A stretch of 64,000 nucleotides of DNA from Propionibacteriaceae bacterium (lineage in GTDB: Bacteria; Actinomycetota; Actinomycetes; Propionibacteriales; Propionibacteriaceae), in the NCBI GenBank assembly GCA_031266665.1, contig JAISAO010000013.1, forward strand, positions 1 to 64,000, given 5' to 3'. The notes beneath the pieces are model-generated. The model saw only the letters and a list, made by a program, of their open reading frames with translations. It had not been told where the DNA came from and did no database searches. The translations under genes were made by a program, and so were the position numbers. Shown here piece by piece: positions 7,158 to 16,061 of this stretch. Within the stretch, counting starts at the first letter, position 1. Each line of letters starts with the position of its first letter.

Positions 7158-8159
7158 ATGTCAACTCCCGCCCCGGCCGCCCTGTCAGCGGCGGCCGGGG
7201 CCGGGGGGGCGGGGTCTCGGCCCGTCCCCGCCCGGCCCGCCAAGTCCAAGCGCTCCGGCCGGGGCCGCACCCGGGCGGAGATCGCCATATTGCTGGGCCC
7301 GGCCCTGATCGTCTTCGTCGGCTTCGTCATGGCGCCGATGGCCGTGGCCGCCTACAGCGGTTTCTACAGCTGGAACGGCTACGGACCGCTGACCAACTAC
7401 GTCGGCTTTGACAACTATAAAGAAGTCTTAAGCGACCCGAAATTCTTCACCGCCCTCAAAAACAACCTCTTCATCTTGGTGATGTCGTTGGTCTTGCAGG
7501 GTCCGCTGGCCATCGTGATCGCTTTGTTGCTGAACCGGAAGATGCGCGGCCGCTCCACCCTGCGGGTCTTGTTGTTCGTGCCCTATGTCATCTCCGAGGC
7601 CATCGTCGGCGTTGGCTGGCGCTTGATCCTGGGCACCGGCAAAGAGGGAGGCGCCCTCAACGCCCTGTTGCGGGCCGTCGGCCTGGACGGCTTGCAACAT
7701 TACTGGTTGAACAAGGGCACGGCCGTGTGGGTCTTGTTGTTGATCTGCACCTGGAAATACCTCGGCTACGCCATCATCTTGTTCCTGGCCGGCATGCAGG
7801 GCATCCCGGAGGAGCTGAGCGAGGCCGCCCAGGTCGACGGGGCCTCCTTCTGGCGCGTCCAATGGCATATCACCTTGCCCCTGCTGGGGCCGACGCTGCG
7901 CATCTGGGCCTTCTTGTCCATCATCGGATCTCTGCAATTGTTCGACCTGGTCTACGTCGTCTGGGGCAAAGCCGCCCCCTCCGTCGACGTCTCGACCATG
8001 GCCAGCTACATGGTCTTGAACGGCCGCAACACCTTGCGCTACGGCTTCGGCAACGCCGCCGCCGTGGTCATGTTCTTGGTCTCGCTGGTCATCGCTTTGG
8101 CCTATCAACGTTTCGTCTTGCGCCGCGACACCGAGGGCGCGACCACCGATGGGAACTGA
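7158..8159 (+). CDS. Sugar ABC transporter permease (MsmF/MalF type)
   Basis: Integral membrane subunit of the carbohydrate importer. The 333-residue product has an Ala/Pro/Arg-rich cytoplasmic head and then six predicted transmembrane helices. The EAA loop is present (EELSEAAQVDGASFWRVQ, then WHITLPLLGP), which contacts the ATPase. The start is ATG at 7158, preceded by GGAAGGAT. The reading frame is open far upstream inside the binding-protein gene, but that part is a shadow. It ends eleven bases after an in-frame ATG of the next gene, so translation of the two permeases is tightly linked. Confidence 0.92.
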   Translation: MSTPAPAALSAAAGAGGAGSRPVPARPAKSKRSGRGRTRAEIAILLGPALIVFVGFVMAPMAVAAYSGFYSWNGYGPLTNYVGFDNYKEVLSDPKFFTALKNNLFILVMSLVLQGPLAIVIALLLNRKMRGRSTLRVLLFVPYVISEAIVGVGWRLILGTGKEGGALNALLRAVGLDGLQHYWLNKGTAVWVLLLICTWKYLGYAIILFLAGMQGIPEELSEAAQVDGASFWRVQWHITLPLLGPTLRIWAFLSIIGSLQLFDLVYVVWGKAAPSVDVSTMASYMVLNGRNTLRYGFGNAAAVVMFLVSLVIALAYQRFVLRRDTEGATTDGN

Positions 8160-8160
8160 C

Positions 8161-9051
8161 ATGTCCCAAGTCACAACCGCCGCCCGGCCGGCCGCCAAAG
8201 CCAAAGCCGCGTCCAAGGGCTCCCAGTCCAACCAGTCCCTCAGCTGGGGCTCCCCGGTGGTCTATTTCGTCGGCCTGCTGCTGGTGGCCTTGAGCATGGG
8301 GCCGGTGCTGTATATCGTCATGGGCGGTTTTCGCACCAACTCCCAGATCACGACCGACCCGGCCGGCCTGCCCGACCCCTTCGTCACCCAGTCCTACGCC
8401 ACCGTGTCGACCTCAGCCGACTTCTGGAAACCGGCCCTCACCTCGGTGGAGGCGGCCGTCCTGACCACGCTGGGCGTGGTCCTGCTGGGGGTGATGGCGG
8501 CCTTCGTGCTGGCGCGCTACCAGTTCAAGGGCCGGGGCTTCTTCTACAGCCTGTTCGCCGCCGGCCTGATGTTCCCGCTGTCGGTCGCCATCACGCCGCT
8601 GTACACCGTCATCTCGAAACTGGGCTTGCTGGACAAGCTGGCCGGCGTGGTCCTGCCCGGGATCGCCTTCGCCCTGCCCACCACCATCATCATCTTGGTG
8701 CCCTTCCTGCGGGCCATCCCCAAGGAGTTGGAGGAGGCCAGCGCCTTGGACGGGTTGACCCGGCTGGGGTTTTTCTGGCGCATCGTTTTGCCTCTGTCCG
8801 GCCCCGGGCTGATCACGGTCGGCGTCTTGGCCTTCGTGGCCAGTTGGAACGGCTACATGCTGCCTCTGTTCGTCTTCAACACCCACACCCCCACCCTGCC
8901 CCTGGGGGTGGCCCAGTTCTCGACCCAGCACTCGACCGACACGGCCGCCGTGCTGGCCTACACCTCGCTGTCGATGATCCCGGCGCTGCTGTTCTTCTCC
9001 ATCTTCGAGCGGCGCATCGTCGGCGGCCTGACCGGCGCCGTCAAGGGGTAA
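8161..9051 (+). CDS. Sugar ABC transporter permease (MsmG/MalG type)
   Basis: Second permease of the importer, 296 residues from the ATG at 8161. An alternative ATG at 8149 overlaps the previous gene. It shows the six-helix MalG pattern, the EAA loop KELEEASALDGLTRLGFF with WRIVLPLSGP, and the usual C-terminal run through SWNGYMLPLFV to the terminal segment ERRIVGGLTGAVKG. It sits directly between the MalF-type permease and the GH3 glycosidase, in one apparent operon. No ATP-binding subunit is encoded nearby. Confidence 0.92.
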   Translation: MSQVTTAARPAAKAKAASKGSQSNQSLSWGSPVVYFVGLLLVALSMGPVLYIVMGGFRTNSQITTDPAGLPDPFVTQSYATVSTSADFWKPALTSVEAAVLTTLGVVLLGVMAAFVLARYQFKGRGFFYSLFAAGLMFPLSVAITPLYTVISKLGLLDKLAGVVLPGIAFALPTTIIILVPFLRAIPKELEEASALDGLTRLGFFWRIVLPLSGPGLITVGVLAFVASWNGYMLPLFVFNTHTPTLPLGVAQFSTQHSTDTAAVLAYTSLSMIPALLFFSIFERRIVGGLTGAVKG

Positions 9052-9060
9052 GGGAAAGCC

Positions 9061-11865
9061 ATGCCAGAACCACTCCCCGGCCGGGATGGCCGAGCGGACG
9101 CCGGTCGGCCGTCGGCCACCGGTCCGGCGGCCGACCCGACGCCGCGACCCGACCGCCGGGGGAGCCCGACCGCCACCACGGGCCGCCGTGCCCTCCCGGA
9201 CCCTCCAGACGACCCGGACACGGGCCTGAGGGCGGACCCGGCTTTCCAGCCCTCCCGCCCCCAGGACTGGCCGCCGGCCGCCGGCCAGTCCCAGACCAGC
9301 CCCAAGGTGGCCGCCCTGCTGCGGGAGCTGACTTGGCCGGAGAAGCTGGCCCAGCTGCAGGGCCTGTGGCTGGGGGCCGACGACGGCGGCCAGGTGGCGC
9401 CGGAGATGGACTCGGCCGCCCCGGCCGGCGATTTCCCCGATTTCGCCCGCCACGGCCTGGGCCACCTGACCCGGCTGTACGGCACCAAGCCGATCCCGCC
9501 GGCCGAGGGCCTGGCCCGCCTGATCGGATATCAGCGTTGGCTGCTGGAGCACACCCGGACGCCCATCGGGGCCTTGGCGCACGAGGAGTGCCTGACCGGC
9601 CTGGCCGCCTGGGGGGCCACCACCTATCCCACGCCGCTGGCCTGGGCGGCGACCTTCGACCCCCAGTTGGTCGAGACGATGGCGGCCCAGATCGGCGCCA
9701 CCATGGCCGCCCTGGGGGTGCGCCAGGGGCTGGCCCCGGTGTTGGACGTGGTGGTGGACGCCCGCTGGGGGCGGGTCGAGGAGACCATGGGCGAGGACCC
9801 CTACCTGGTGGGCACCTTGGGGGCGGCCTACGTCAGAGGCCTGCAGTCGGCCGGCGTGGCCGCCACCCTAAAACATTTCTTGTCTTATTCGGCCTCCCAG
9901 GCGGGCCGCAACCTGGCCCCGGTCCACGCCGGCCCCCGGGAGGCCCTGGAGGTCTTCGCGCCGGCCTTCGAGCCGGCCCTGCGCCTAGCCGGCGCCCAGT
10001 CGGTCATGCCGGCCTACGTCGATTTGGACGGGCTGCCGCTGCACGCCGACGGCGCCTACCTGACCGACCTGCTGCGCCAACAATGGGGCTTCACCGGTGT
10101 GGTGGTGTCGGACTATTTCGGAGTCGAGTTCCTAGAGCGCCAACACCACCTGGCGGCCGACCTGGCCGGCGCCGCCCGGACCGCCCTGGCGGCCGGCGTG
10201 GACGTCGAGCTGCCCACCGGGGTGGCCTACCAGGCCTTGGCCGACGTCGATCCCGACCCGGCGCTGGCGGCGGCCGTGGACCGGGCGCTGACCCGGGTGC
10301 TGAGCCAGAAGGAGGCCCTGGGCCTGCTCGACTTGGAGGCCGAGATCGCCCGTCTGGAGGCCTTGGCCGCCCGGGCCCCGGACAGCCTGGACCCGCCGGC
10401 CCACCGGGCGCAGGCGGCCCGGATGGCCGAGGCCGCCATCGTCCTACTGGCCAACCCGACCAGGCCCGCCGCCGGCCGCGCCCCGTCCGACCGCCCCAGG
10501 CCTGACGACGAGGCCGCCGCCCACGCCCGCCCCGACGCCGCCCAGACCACCACCCAGGACAACCCCGATGGGGTGGGGGCCGGCGATCACGCCGCTCCCG
10601 CCCACCTCGACGCCACCTCGGCCGATACTGCCGGGGACGACCATCGGGGTGGGTCCAACGACACCAGCCAGTACAACTTTAATTGGGTGGGGGCCGGCGA
10701 TCACGGAGCCCCCGCCACCGCTCCCGACCCCGCCGCCACCGCCCAACCGCTGTTGCCCCTGTTCCCCCGCCCCGGCCTGCGCCTGGCCGTGGTCGGGCCC
10801 AACGCCGACCGTTCGGCCGCCCTATTCGGCTGCTACAGCTTCGTCAACCACGTCTTGGCCCACCATCTAGACGTCCCCTCCCTGCTGGATTCCCCGACCG
10901 TCTTACAGGCCTTGCGCCAGGAGTATGAGCCGGCCGGGGCCAGTCTCGGCTTCGCCCCCGGTTGCACGGTGCGGGGCCAGGACCGCTCCGGCCTGGCCGC
11001 CGCCGTCGCTTTAGCCCAAGACAGCGACGTGGTGGTGGCCGTGGTCGGGGACCAGTCCGGGTTGTTCGGCCAGGGCACCTCGGGCGAGGGCTGCGACGCC
11101 GCCTCCCTGGAGCTGCCCGGCCTCCAAGCCGAGTTGCTCGAGGCCTTGGTGGCCGTCGGCCGGCCGCTGGTGGTGGTGGCCTTGGCCGGGCGGCCCTACA
11201 ACCTGCCGGCGGCCGTCTTGGAGTCGGCCGCCCTGGTCTGGGCCTTCTTCCCGGGCGAGGCCGGCGCCCGGGCCGTGGCCGGCGTCCTGTCCGGCAGGGT
11301 CAACCCCGGCGGCCACCTGCCGGTCTGTTTCCCCGCCTCGGTGGCCGCGCTGCCCTATAACTACCGCCACTCCCAGATGGTGGCGGCCAACGGCGTCTCG
11401 GCCATCGACCCCACGCCCCGCTTCAGCTTCGGCCACGGGCTCGGCTACACCAGTTTCGAGTTCCACGACTTCGCCCCGGAGCAAGACGAGGTCGCCAGCG
11501 ACGGCTGGATCGCCCTGCGGGCGACGGTCGTCAACCGCGGGGGGCGGGCGGGCGACTGCCTGCTCCAGCTCTACGGGGCCGACCCGGTGGCCTCGGTGGT
11601 CCGCCCGACCCGTTTCCTGGCCGGCTACCACAAGCTGGCCCTGGCCCCCGGGGAGTCCCGGACGGTCCGCCTGCTGGCGCCGACCGACCGTTTCGCCCTG
11701 GTCGACCGGCGCTTGGAGCGGGTGGTCGAGCCGGGTCTGGTCCAGCTCTGGCTGGGCTGGGACGCCGACCACCTGGCCACCGAGGCGGTCTCGGTGCGGC
11801 TGACCGGCCCGACCCACCGTCTGGGGGCCGAGGCCCCCAGACTGACCCGGGTGGAGGCGCTGTGA
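9061..11865 (+). CDS. GH3-family beta-glycosidase (beta-xylosidase/glucosidase)
   Basis: Large intracellular-type glycoside hydrolase (934 residues, no signal peptide), expected to release monosaccharides from imported oligomers. The GH3 N-domain is marked by GRVEETMGEDPYLVG, KHFLSYS and the nucleophile region GVVVSDYFGVEF. The C-domain follows (LAVVGPNADRSAALFGCY to GHLPVCFP), then an FnIII-like C-terminal domain. Between the two catalytic domains, at about residues 465-560, is an extra 95-residue linker rich in Ala, Asp, Pro and Thr, with a repeated VGAGDH(A/G)APA. The first 70 residues are also low complexity. ATG at 9061 is preceded by AGGGAAAG. Substrate choice (xylosides) comes from the neighbours xylA, xylB and the esterase. 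Confidence 0.92.
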   Translation: MPEPLPGRDGRADAGRPSATGPAADPTPRPDRRGSPTATTGRRALPDPPDDPDTGLRADPAFQPSRPQDWPPAAGQSQTSPKVAALLRELTWPEKLAQLQGLWLGADDGGQVAPEMDSAAPAGDFPDFARHGLGHLTRLYGTKPIPPAEGLARLIGYQRWLLEHTRTPIGALAHEECLTGLAAWGATTYPTPLAWAATFDPQLVETMAAQIGATMAALGVRQGLAPVLDVVVDARWGRVEETMGEDPYLVGTLGAAYVRGLQSAGVAATLKHFLSYSASQAGRNLAPVHAGPREALEVFAPAFEPALRLAGAQSVMPAYVDLDGLPLHADGAYLTDLLRQQWGFTGVVVSDYFGVEFLERQHHLAADLAGAARTALAAGVDVELPTGVAYQALADVDPDPALAAAVDRALTRVLSQKEALGLLDLEAEIARLEALAARAPDSLDPPAHRAQAARMAEAAIVLLANPTRPAAGRAPSDRPRPDDEAAAHARPDAAQTTTQDNPDGVGAGDHAAPAHLDATSADTAGDDHRGGSNDTSQYNFNWVGAGDHGAPATAPDPAATAQPLLPLFPRPGLRLAVVGPNADRSAALFGCYSFVNHVLAHHLDVPSLLDSPTVLQALRQEYEPAGASLGFAPGCTVRGQDRSGLAAAVALAQDSDVVVAVVGDQSGLFGQGTSGEGCDAASLELPGLQAELLEALVAVGRPLVVVALAGRPYNLPAAVLESAALVWAFFPGEAGARAVAGVLSGRVNPGGHLPVCFPASVAALPYNYRHSQMVAANGVSAIDPTPRFSFGHGLGYTSFEFHDFAPEQDEVASDGWIALRATVVNRGGRAGDCLLQLYGADPVASVVRPTRFLAGYHKLALAPGESRTVRLLAPTDRFALVDRRLERVVEPGLVQLWLGWDADHLATEAVSVRLTGPTHRLGAEAPRLTRVEAL
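10571..10705. repeat. 21-bp direct repeats in GH3 linker
   Basis: Two copies of a 21-base block (GGGTGGGGGCCGGCG then ATCACG) lie at 10571-10591 and 10685-10705. They are 114 bases apart, which is 38 codons, so both are read in the same frame and encode VGAGDH. A partial copy (ATCGGGGTGGG) lies between them. Confidence 0.8.
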
Positions 11866-12118
11866 CCCGGCGGCCACCCTGGCGGACCGATCAGGCGGCC
11901 ACACCACCGCCAAACGCCCGGCGGATGCCACCCCGCCCGCTCCGGGCGACGGCGCCGCGCGGCCTGACGCTCCCGGGACCCGAACCCGGGGCCGCCGCCG
12001 ATTCCGATTCCCACTACCCGGCCCCACGGCGGGCGCCCCACGGCCACACCAACCCCGATTCCCACGGCCCGGCCCCACGGCGGCCACACCGTCAGCCCGC
12101 GATATTTAGGAGAAACCC
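11866..12118. other. Intergenic spacer with GC-rich degenerate repeats
   Basis: No credible gene. It contains two related blocks of the form CCCGATTCCCAC followed by CCGGCCCCACGGCGG, near 11998 and 12056. It ends in the ribosome-binding site AGGAGA (12108-12113) of the xylose isomerase gene. The spacer separates the GH3 gene from xylA, and I see no clear terminator or promoter. Confidence 0.5.
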
Positions 12119-13309
12119 ATGACCATTCCCACCCCGACCCCGGCCGACAAATTCTCGTTCGGCCTGTGGACCATCAACTGGACCGGCCAGGACCAGTTCG
12201 GCGCCGCCACCCGCCGGCCCTTCGACCCGGTGGCGGTGTTGGAGGAGCTGGCCCGGCTGGGCGCCTGGGGCATCACCTTCCACGACGACGACCTGATCCC
12301 CTTCGGCACGCCGGCGGCCGAGCGGGAGGACATCATCGCCCGTTTCGAGGCCGGCCTGGCCCGCACCGGCATCGTCTGCGAGATGGTCACCACCAACACC
12401 TTCAGCCATCCCCTGTTCAAGGACGGGGCCTTCACCGCCAACGACCGGGCGGCCCGCCGCTACGGCCTGCGCAAGGTCTTGCGCAACGTCGATTTGGCCG
12501 CCCGGCTGGGGGCCGCCACCTTCGTCATGTGGGGCGGGCGCGAGGGGGCCGAGTACGACTGGAGCAAGGACTACAAGGCCGCCCTGGACCGCTACCGCGA
12601 GGGCATCGACACCGTGGCCGCCTACATCAAACAACAGGGCTACAGCCTGCGCATCGCCTTGGAGCCGAAGCCGAACGAGCCCAGGGGCGACATCTTGTTG
12701 CCCACCGTGGGCCACGCCCTGGCCTTCATCGCGACCCTCGACCACGCCGATATCGTCGGCCTCAACCCGGAGGTCGGCCACGAGCAGATGGCCTGCCTCA
12801 ACTACACCGCCGGCATCGCCCAGGCTCTGTGGCAGGGCAAGTTGTTCCACATCGACTTGAACGGCCAGAAGTCGATCAAGTACGACCAGGACCTGGTCTT
12901 CGGCCACGGCGACCTGTTGAGCGCCTTCGGCACGGTCGACCTGTTGGAGAACGGCTTCCCCGGCGGCGGGCCGCGCTACGACGGGCCGCGCCACTTCGAC
13001 TACAAGCCCTCCCGGACCGAGTCCGAGGCCGAGGTCTGGGACACCGTGCAGGCCAATATGACGACCTATCTGTTGTTGAAGGAGCGGGCCTTGGCCTTCC
13101 GGGGCGACCCCGAGGTGCAAGAAGCCTTGCGGGTCTCCCAGGTGGACCAGTTGGCCCGGCCGACCCTGGACGCCGGCGAGACCCTGGACAGTTTCCTGGG
13201 CGACCCGGCCAACTTCGAGCAGGTCGACGTCGACGCCCTGGGGGCGCGCTCGGCCGGTTTCGTCCGCCTCAACCAACTGGCCCTGGAGCATCTGCTCGGG
13301 GCGCGCTGA
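12119..13309 (+). CDS. xylA: Xylose isomerase
   Basis: Converts D-xylose to D-xylulose in the cytoplasm. The 396-residue length suits the short (class I, actinobacterial) form. Active-site elements are visible: [13 protein letters not shown] (catalytic His and Asp), the Trp in [20 protein letters not shown] (metal-binding Glu and Lys), [12 protein letters not shown] (Glu and His) and FHIDLNGQ (metal-binding Asp residues). ATG at 12119 follows AGGAGA. It is followed 11 bases later by xylulokinase, so both belong to the same operon and process xylose released by the GH3 enzyme. Confidence 0.97.
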   Translation: MTIPTPTPADKFSFGLWTINWTGQDQFGAATRRPFDPVAVLEELARLGAWGITFHDDDLIPFGTPAAEREDIIARFEAGLARTGIVCEMVTTNTFSHPLFKDGAFTANDRAARRYGLRKVLRNVDLAARLGAATFVMWGGREGAEYDWSKDYKAALDRYREGIDTVAAYIKQQGYSLRIALEPKPNEPRGDILLPTVGHALAFIATLDHADIVGLNPEVGHEQMACLNYTAGIAQALWQGKLFHIDLNGQKSIKYDQDLVFGHGDLLSAFGTVDLLENGFPGGGPRYDGPRHFDYKPSRTESEAEVWDTVQANMTTYLLLKERALAFRGDPEVQEALRVSQVDQLARPTLDAGETLDSFLGDPANFEQVDVDALGARSAGFVRLNQLALEHLLGAR

Positions 13310-13320
13310 GCGGGGCGGCC

Positions 13321-14769
13321 ATGACCCTGGTGGCGGGGGTGGACAGCTCCACCCAGTCCTGCAAGGTGGTGGTCAAGGACGCCGCCACCGGCTCCCTGGT
13401 CCGCTCCGGGCGGGCGCCGCACCCGGACGGCTCCGCCGTCCACCCGGACCGTTGGTGGCAGGCCCTGGCCGAGGCGGCGGCGGCCGCCGGCGGTCTGGAC
13501 GACTGCGCCGCCATCGCCGTGGCCGGCCAGCAACACGGCCTGGTCTGCCTGGACACCGACGGCGAGGTGGTGCGCGAAGCCCTGTTGTGGAACGACAACC
13601 GCTCCGCCGCCGCCGCCGAGGACCTGATCGCGGAGTTGGGCTCGGGCGACCGGGCGACCGGAGCGGCCAGTTGGGCCGAGCGCTGCGGCTCGGTGCCGGT
13701 GGCCTCGCTGACCGTCGCCAAGCTGCGTTGGCTGGCCCAGCACGAGCCGGCCAACGCCGCCAAGACGGTGGCCTGTTGCCTGCCGCACGATTGGCTGAGC
13801 TGGCGGCTGGCCGGCCACGGCCCCCGCTCCCAGGGCGGCGACGGGGCGGTCGAGGCCCTGTTCAGCGACCGCTCGGACGCCTCCGGCACGGGCTATTACA
13901 ACCCGTCGACCGACCAGTACGACCGTCAATTGTTGAAACTGGCCTCAGGCCGTGACGATCTGTTGTTACCGGCCGTCCTGGGGCCGGCCCAAGCGGGCGG
14001 CCGGACTAGGGCGGGGGCCCTGATCGGCCCCGGCGCGGGCGACAACGCCGCCGCCGCCCTGGGCCTGGGGCTGACCCCGGGCGAGGTCTCGGTCTCGCTC
14101 GGCACCTCCGGGGTGGCGGCGGCGGTCAGCGCCCGGCCGGTGACAGACCCCAGCGGCGCGGTCAACGGTTTCGCCGACGCCGCCGGCGGCTATCTGCCCT
14201 TGGGCTGCACCCTCAACGCCGCCCGTGTCCTAGACGTCGCCGCCGCCCTGCTGGAGGTCGACCACGCCGGTTTGGACCAGTTGGCCCTGGCGGCGGAGCC
14301 GGGGGCCGGCGGGCTGGTCCTGGTGCCCTATTTCGAGGGCGAGCGCACCCCCAACAAACCCTTCGCCACGGCCGCCCTGCACGGCCTCACTCTGGCCAAT
14401 CTGACCCGGGCCAACCTGGCGCGGGCCCACGTCGAGGCCCTGCTCTGCGCCCAGGCCGACGGCCTCGACGCCCTACGGCGGGTAGGGGTGGTGATCAAGC
14501 GCGTCCACCTGATCGGCGGCGGCGCCCGTTCCCAGGCCGTCCGCCGCCTGGCGGCCGGCGTCCTCGGCCTGCCGGTGGTGGCGCCCGGGGCCGGCGAGCA
14601 CGTCGCCGACGGGGCCGCCCGCCAGGCCGCCTGGGTGTTGGCCGGCTCGGCGGCGCCGCCGGATTGGCCCATCCCCGGCCAGACCCTGCTGATCGGGGCG
14701 AGTGACCCGGCTCTGCGCCGCCATTACGCCGCCGTCCGCGACCTGGTGTGGGAACGGACTAACGATTAG
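13321..14769 (+). CDS. xylB: Xylulokinase
   Basis: FGGY-family kinase that phosphorylates D-xylulose to xylulose 5-phosphate for the pentose phosphate pathway. The 482-residue protein starts with ATG at 13321 and [18 protein letters not shown] (phosphate-binding loop). It contains [18 protein letters not shown], the catalytic-base segment [20 protein letters not shown], and the C-terminal nucleotide-binding [18 protein letters not shown]. It lies immediately after xylA. The long open frame upstream of 13321 is an out-of-frame shadow of xylA. Confidence 0.96.
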   Translation: MTLVAGVDSSTQSCKVVVKDAATGSLVRSGRAPHPDGSAVHPDRWWQALAEAAAAAGGLDDCAAIAVAGQQHGLVCLDTDGEVVREALLWNDNRSAAAAEDLIAELGSGDRATGAASWAERCGSVPVASLTVAKLRWLAQHEPANAAKTVACCLPHDWLSWRLAGHGPRSQGGDGAVEALFSDRSDASGTGYYNPSTDQYDRQLLKLASGRDDLLLPAVLGPAQAGGRTRAGALIGPGAGDNAAAALGLGLTPGEVSVSLGTSGVAAAVSARPVTDPSGAVNGFADAAGGYLPLGCTLNAARVLDVAAALLEVDHAGLDQLALAAEPGAGGLVLVPYFEGERTPNKPFATAALHGLTLANLTRANLARAHVEALLCAQADGLDALRRVGVVIKRVHLIGGGARSQAVRRLAAGVLGLPVVAPGAGEHVADGAARQAAWVLAGSAAPPDWPIPGQTLLIGASDPALRRHYAAVRDLVWERTND

Positions 14770-14858
14770 AACGACCCGACCTGGACCGGCCTGGCCCGGT
14801 CGGGACCCCGGGAGATACGGGCCGCCAACAACTGTTGGTGTCATTGAGAGGATCGAAG

Positions 14859-15827
14859 ATGTATCACGACTGGCCGCTGGACGAGTTGCGGGCTTATCGC
14901 GGCCAGGTGGCCCGGCCGGACGACTTCGCGGCCTTCTGGCAAGACACCTTGGCCTGGTCTAGGTCCTTGGCCCAGCCGGTCGAGCGCGCCCGGCTGCGCA
15001 CTCCGCTGCGCTCGGCGGCGGTCCACGACCTGACCTTCTCCGGTTTCGGCGGCGATCCGGTCAAGGCCTGGCTGATCACCCCGGCGGCCGGCGGGCCGTG
15101 GCCGGCGGTGGTGGAGTTCGTCGGCTACGGCGGCGGCCGGGGCCACTGGCTGGACCACCTCGGCCTGGCGTCGGCCGGACTGGCCCATCTGGTGATGGAC
15201 AGCCGGGGCCAGGGCGCGAGCTGGTCTTTCGGCCAGACGGCCGACCCCCACGGCTCGGGGCCGGCCGTCCCCGGGGTCATGACCCGGGGGGTGACCAGCC
15301 GCGAGACCTATTACTACCGCCGCTTGATGACCGATGCCGTGCTGGCCACGGAGACGGTTTGTCGCCTGCCCGAGATCGACCCGGAGCGGGTGATCGTGAC
15401 CGGGGCCAGCCAGGGCGGCGGCCTGGCCCTGGCGGCCGCCGCCTGGGCCGACCAGGTGGCGGGCGGCTTCTACCGAGTGCCCTTCCTGTGCGACATCCCT
15501 CGCGCCCTGACCGTGACCGACGACTACCCCTTCCACGAATTAGTCGACTATCTACACATCCACCGCGACCGGGCCGACCAGGTGATGTCCGTCCTGGCCT
15601 ATTTCGACGCCGTCAACCTGGCCCGCCAGGTCACCGTCCCCGGCGTTTTCACGGTCGGTCTGATGGACACCACCGTGCCACCCTCCGGCGTCTTCGCCGC
15701 CTATAACCAATACTCCGGCCCCAAGCGCCTCCAGGAGTGGCCCTTCAACGGCCACGAGGGCGGCGGCCCGCTGGACGACGTCGCCCTACTGGATTTCTGC
15801 GCCGCCCAATTGGGCCTCTCCGCTTAG
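14859..15827 (+). CDS. Acetyl-xylan esterase / cephalosporin-C deacetylase family
   Basis: AXE1-family alpha/beta hydrolase, predicted to remove acetyl groups from imported xylo-oligosaccharides (no signal peptide, so cytoplasmic). The 322 residues match the family length. The nucleophile Ser sits in GASQGGGLAL, the acid in GLMDTTVPPSG and the catalytic His in NGHEGGG. The family hallmark MDSRGQG is also present. The ATG at 14859 (MYHDWPLDELRAY) was preferred over 14835 because GAGAGG lies 8 bases upstream. It comes 90 bases after xylB and probably ends the xylan operon. It contains a TTA codon near 15541, rare in this genome. Confidence 0.93.
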   Translation: MYHDWPLDELRAYRGQVARPDDFAAFWQDTLAWSRSLAQPVERARLRTPLRSAAVHDLTFSGFGGDPVKAWLITPAAGGPWPAVVEFVGYGGGRGHWLDHLGLASAGLAHLVMDSRGQGASWSFGQTADPHGSGPAVPGVMTRGVTSRETYYYRRLMTDAVLATETVCRLPEIDPERVIVTGASQGGGLALAAAAWADQVAGGFYRVPFLCDIPRALTVTDDYPFHELVDYLHIHRDRADQVMSVLAYFDAVNLARQVTVPGVFTVGLMDTTVPPSGVFAAYNQYSGPKRLQEWPFNGHEGGGPLDDVALLDFCAAQLGLSA

Positions 15828-15852
15828 AGCGCCAATTCACGAACTGGGCGAG

Positions 15853-15960
15853 ATCCCGGATCAAGTCCGGGATGAAGTGGGCCAGTCCGAGACGACACGC
15901 TGAGCGTCATCCCGGATCAAGTCCGGGGGGACGTGGATCAGGTCTGGGATGACGTGAGCC
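15853..15960. repeat. Cluster of REP-like palindromic repeats
   Basis: Core palindrome CCCGGATCAAGTCCGGG occurs twice here, plus one variant (GATCAGGTCTGGGATGACG). It belongs to a family also seen at 30322, 34351, 41429, 53126 and 61701. All copies are intergenic. Confidence 0.8.
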
Positions 15961-16009
15961 AGCCCGACGGGTGAAAGCTCGGAGCACAGGTTTGACTGGA
16001 CGGGCGAAA

Positions 16010-16046
16010 GCCCAGGACGCGGGGTTGTGCTCCCCGCGCCCTGGGC
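16010..16046 (-). terminator. Strong hairpin, likely terminator of the surface-protein gene
   Basis: GCCCAGGACGCGGGG and CCCCGCGCCCTGGGC form a 15-base stem with one mismatch around the 7-base loop TTGTGCT, 16 bases beyond the surface-protein stop. On the minus strand it is followed by CTTTCGCCCG, a short pyrimidine-rich stretch rather than a long T tract. Confidence 0.6.
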
Positions 16047-16061
16047 TGATTCGGGCGGTTG

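Larger units (their letters stand above)
15828..16061. other. Intergenic region with REP-like palindromes
   Basis: This convergent spacer between the esterase and the giant surface-protein gene has no gene. It has three REP-like units: ATCCCGGATCAAGTCCGGGA at 15853-15873, a close copy at 15906-15933, and a decayed one at 15937-15960. The surface-protein terminator hairpin follows. Confidence 0.7.

Noticed and set aside
5695-7164. 489-codon minus-strand frame opposite the binding-protein gene
   Set aside because: It is the antisense of a clear family 1 binding protein with ribosome-binding site and lipobox; its sequence is repetitive Gly/Val/Leu/Asp shadow.
12166-13320. Open frame upstream of xylB read as one 867-residue protein
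   Set aside because: The first 385 codons overlap xylA in another frame and have Arg/Pro/Gly shadow composition; the kinase family begins at the ATG at 13321.
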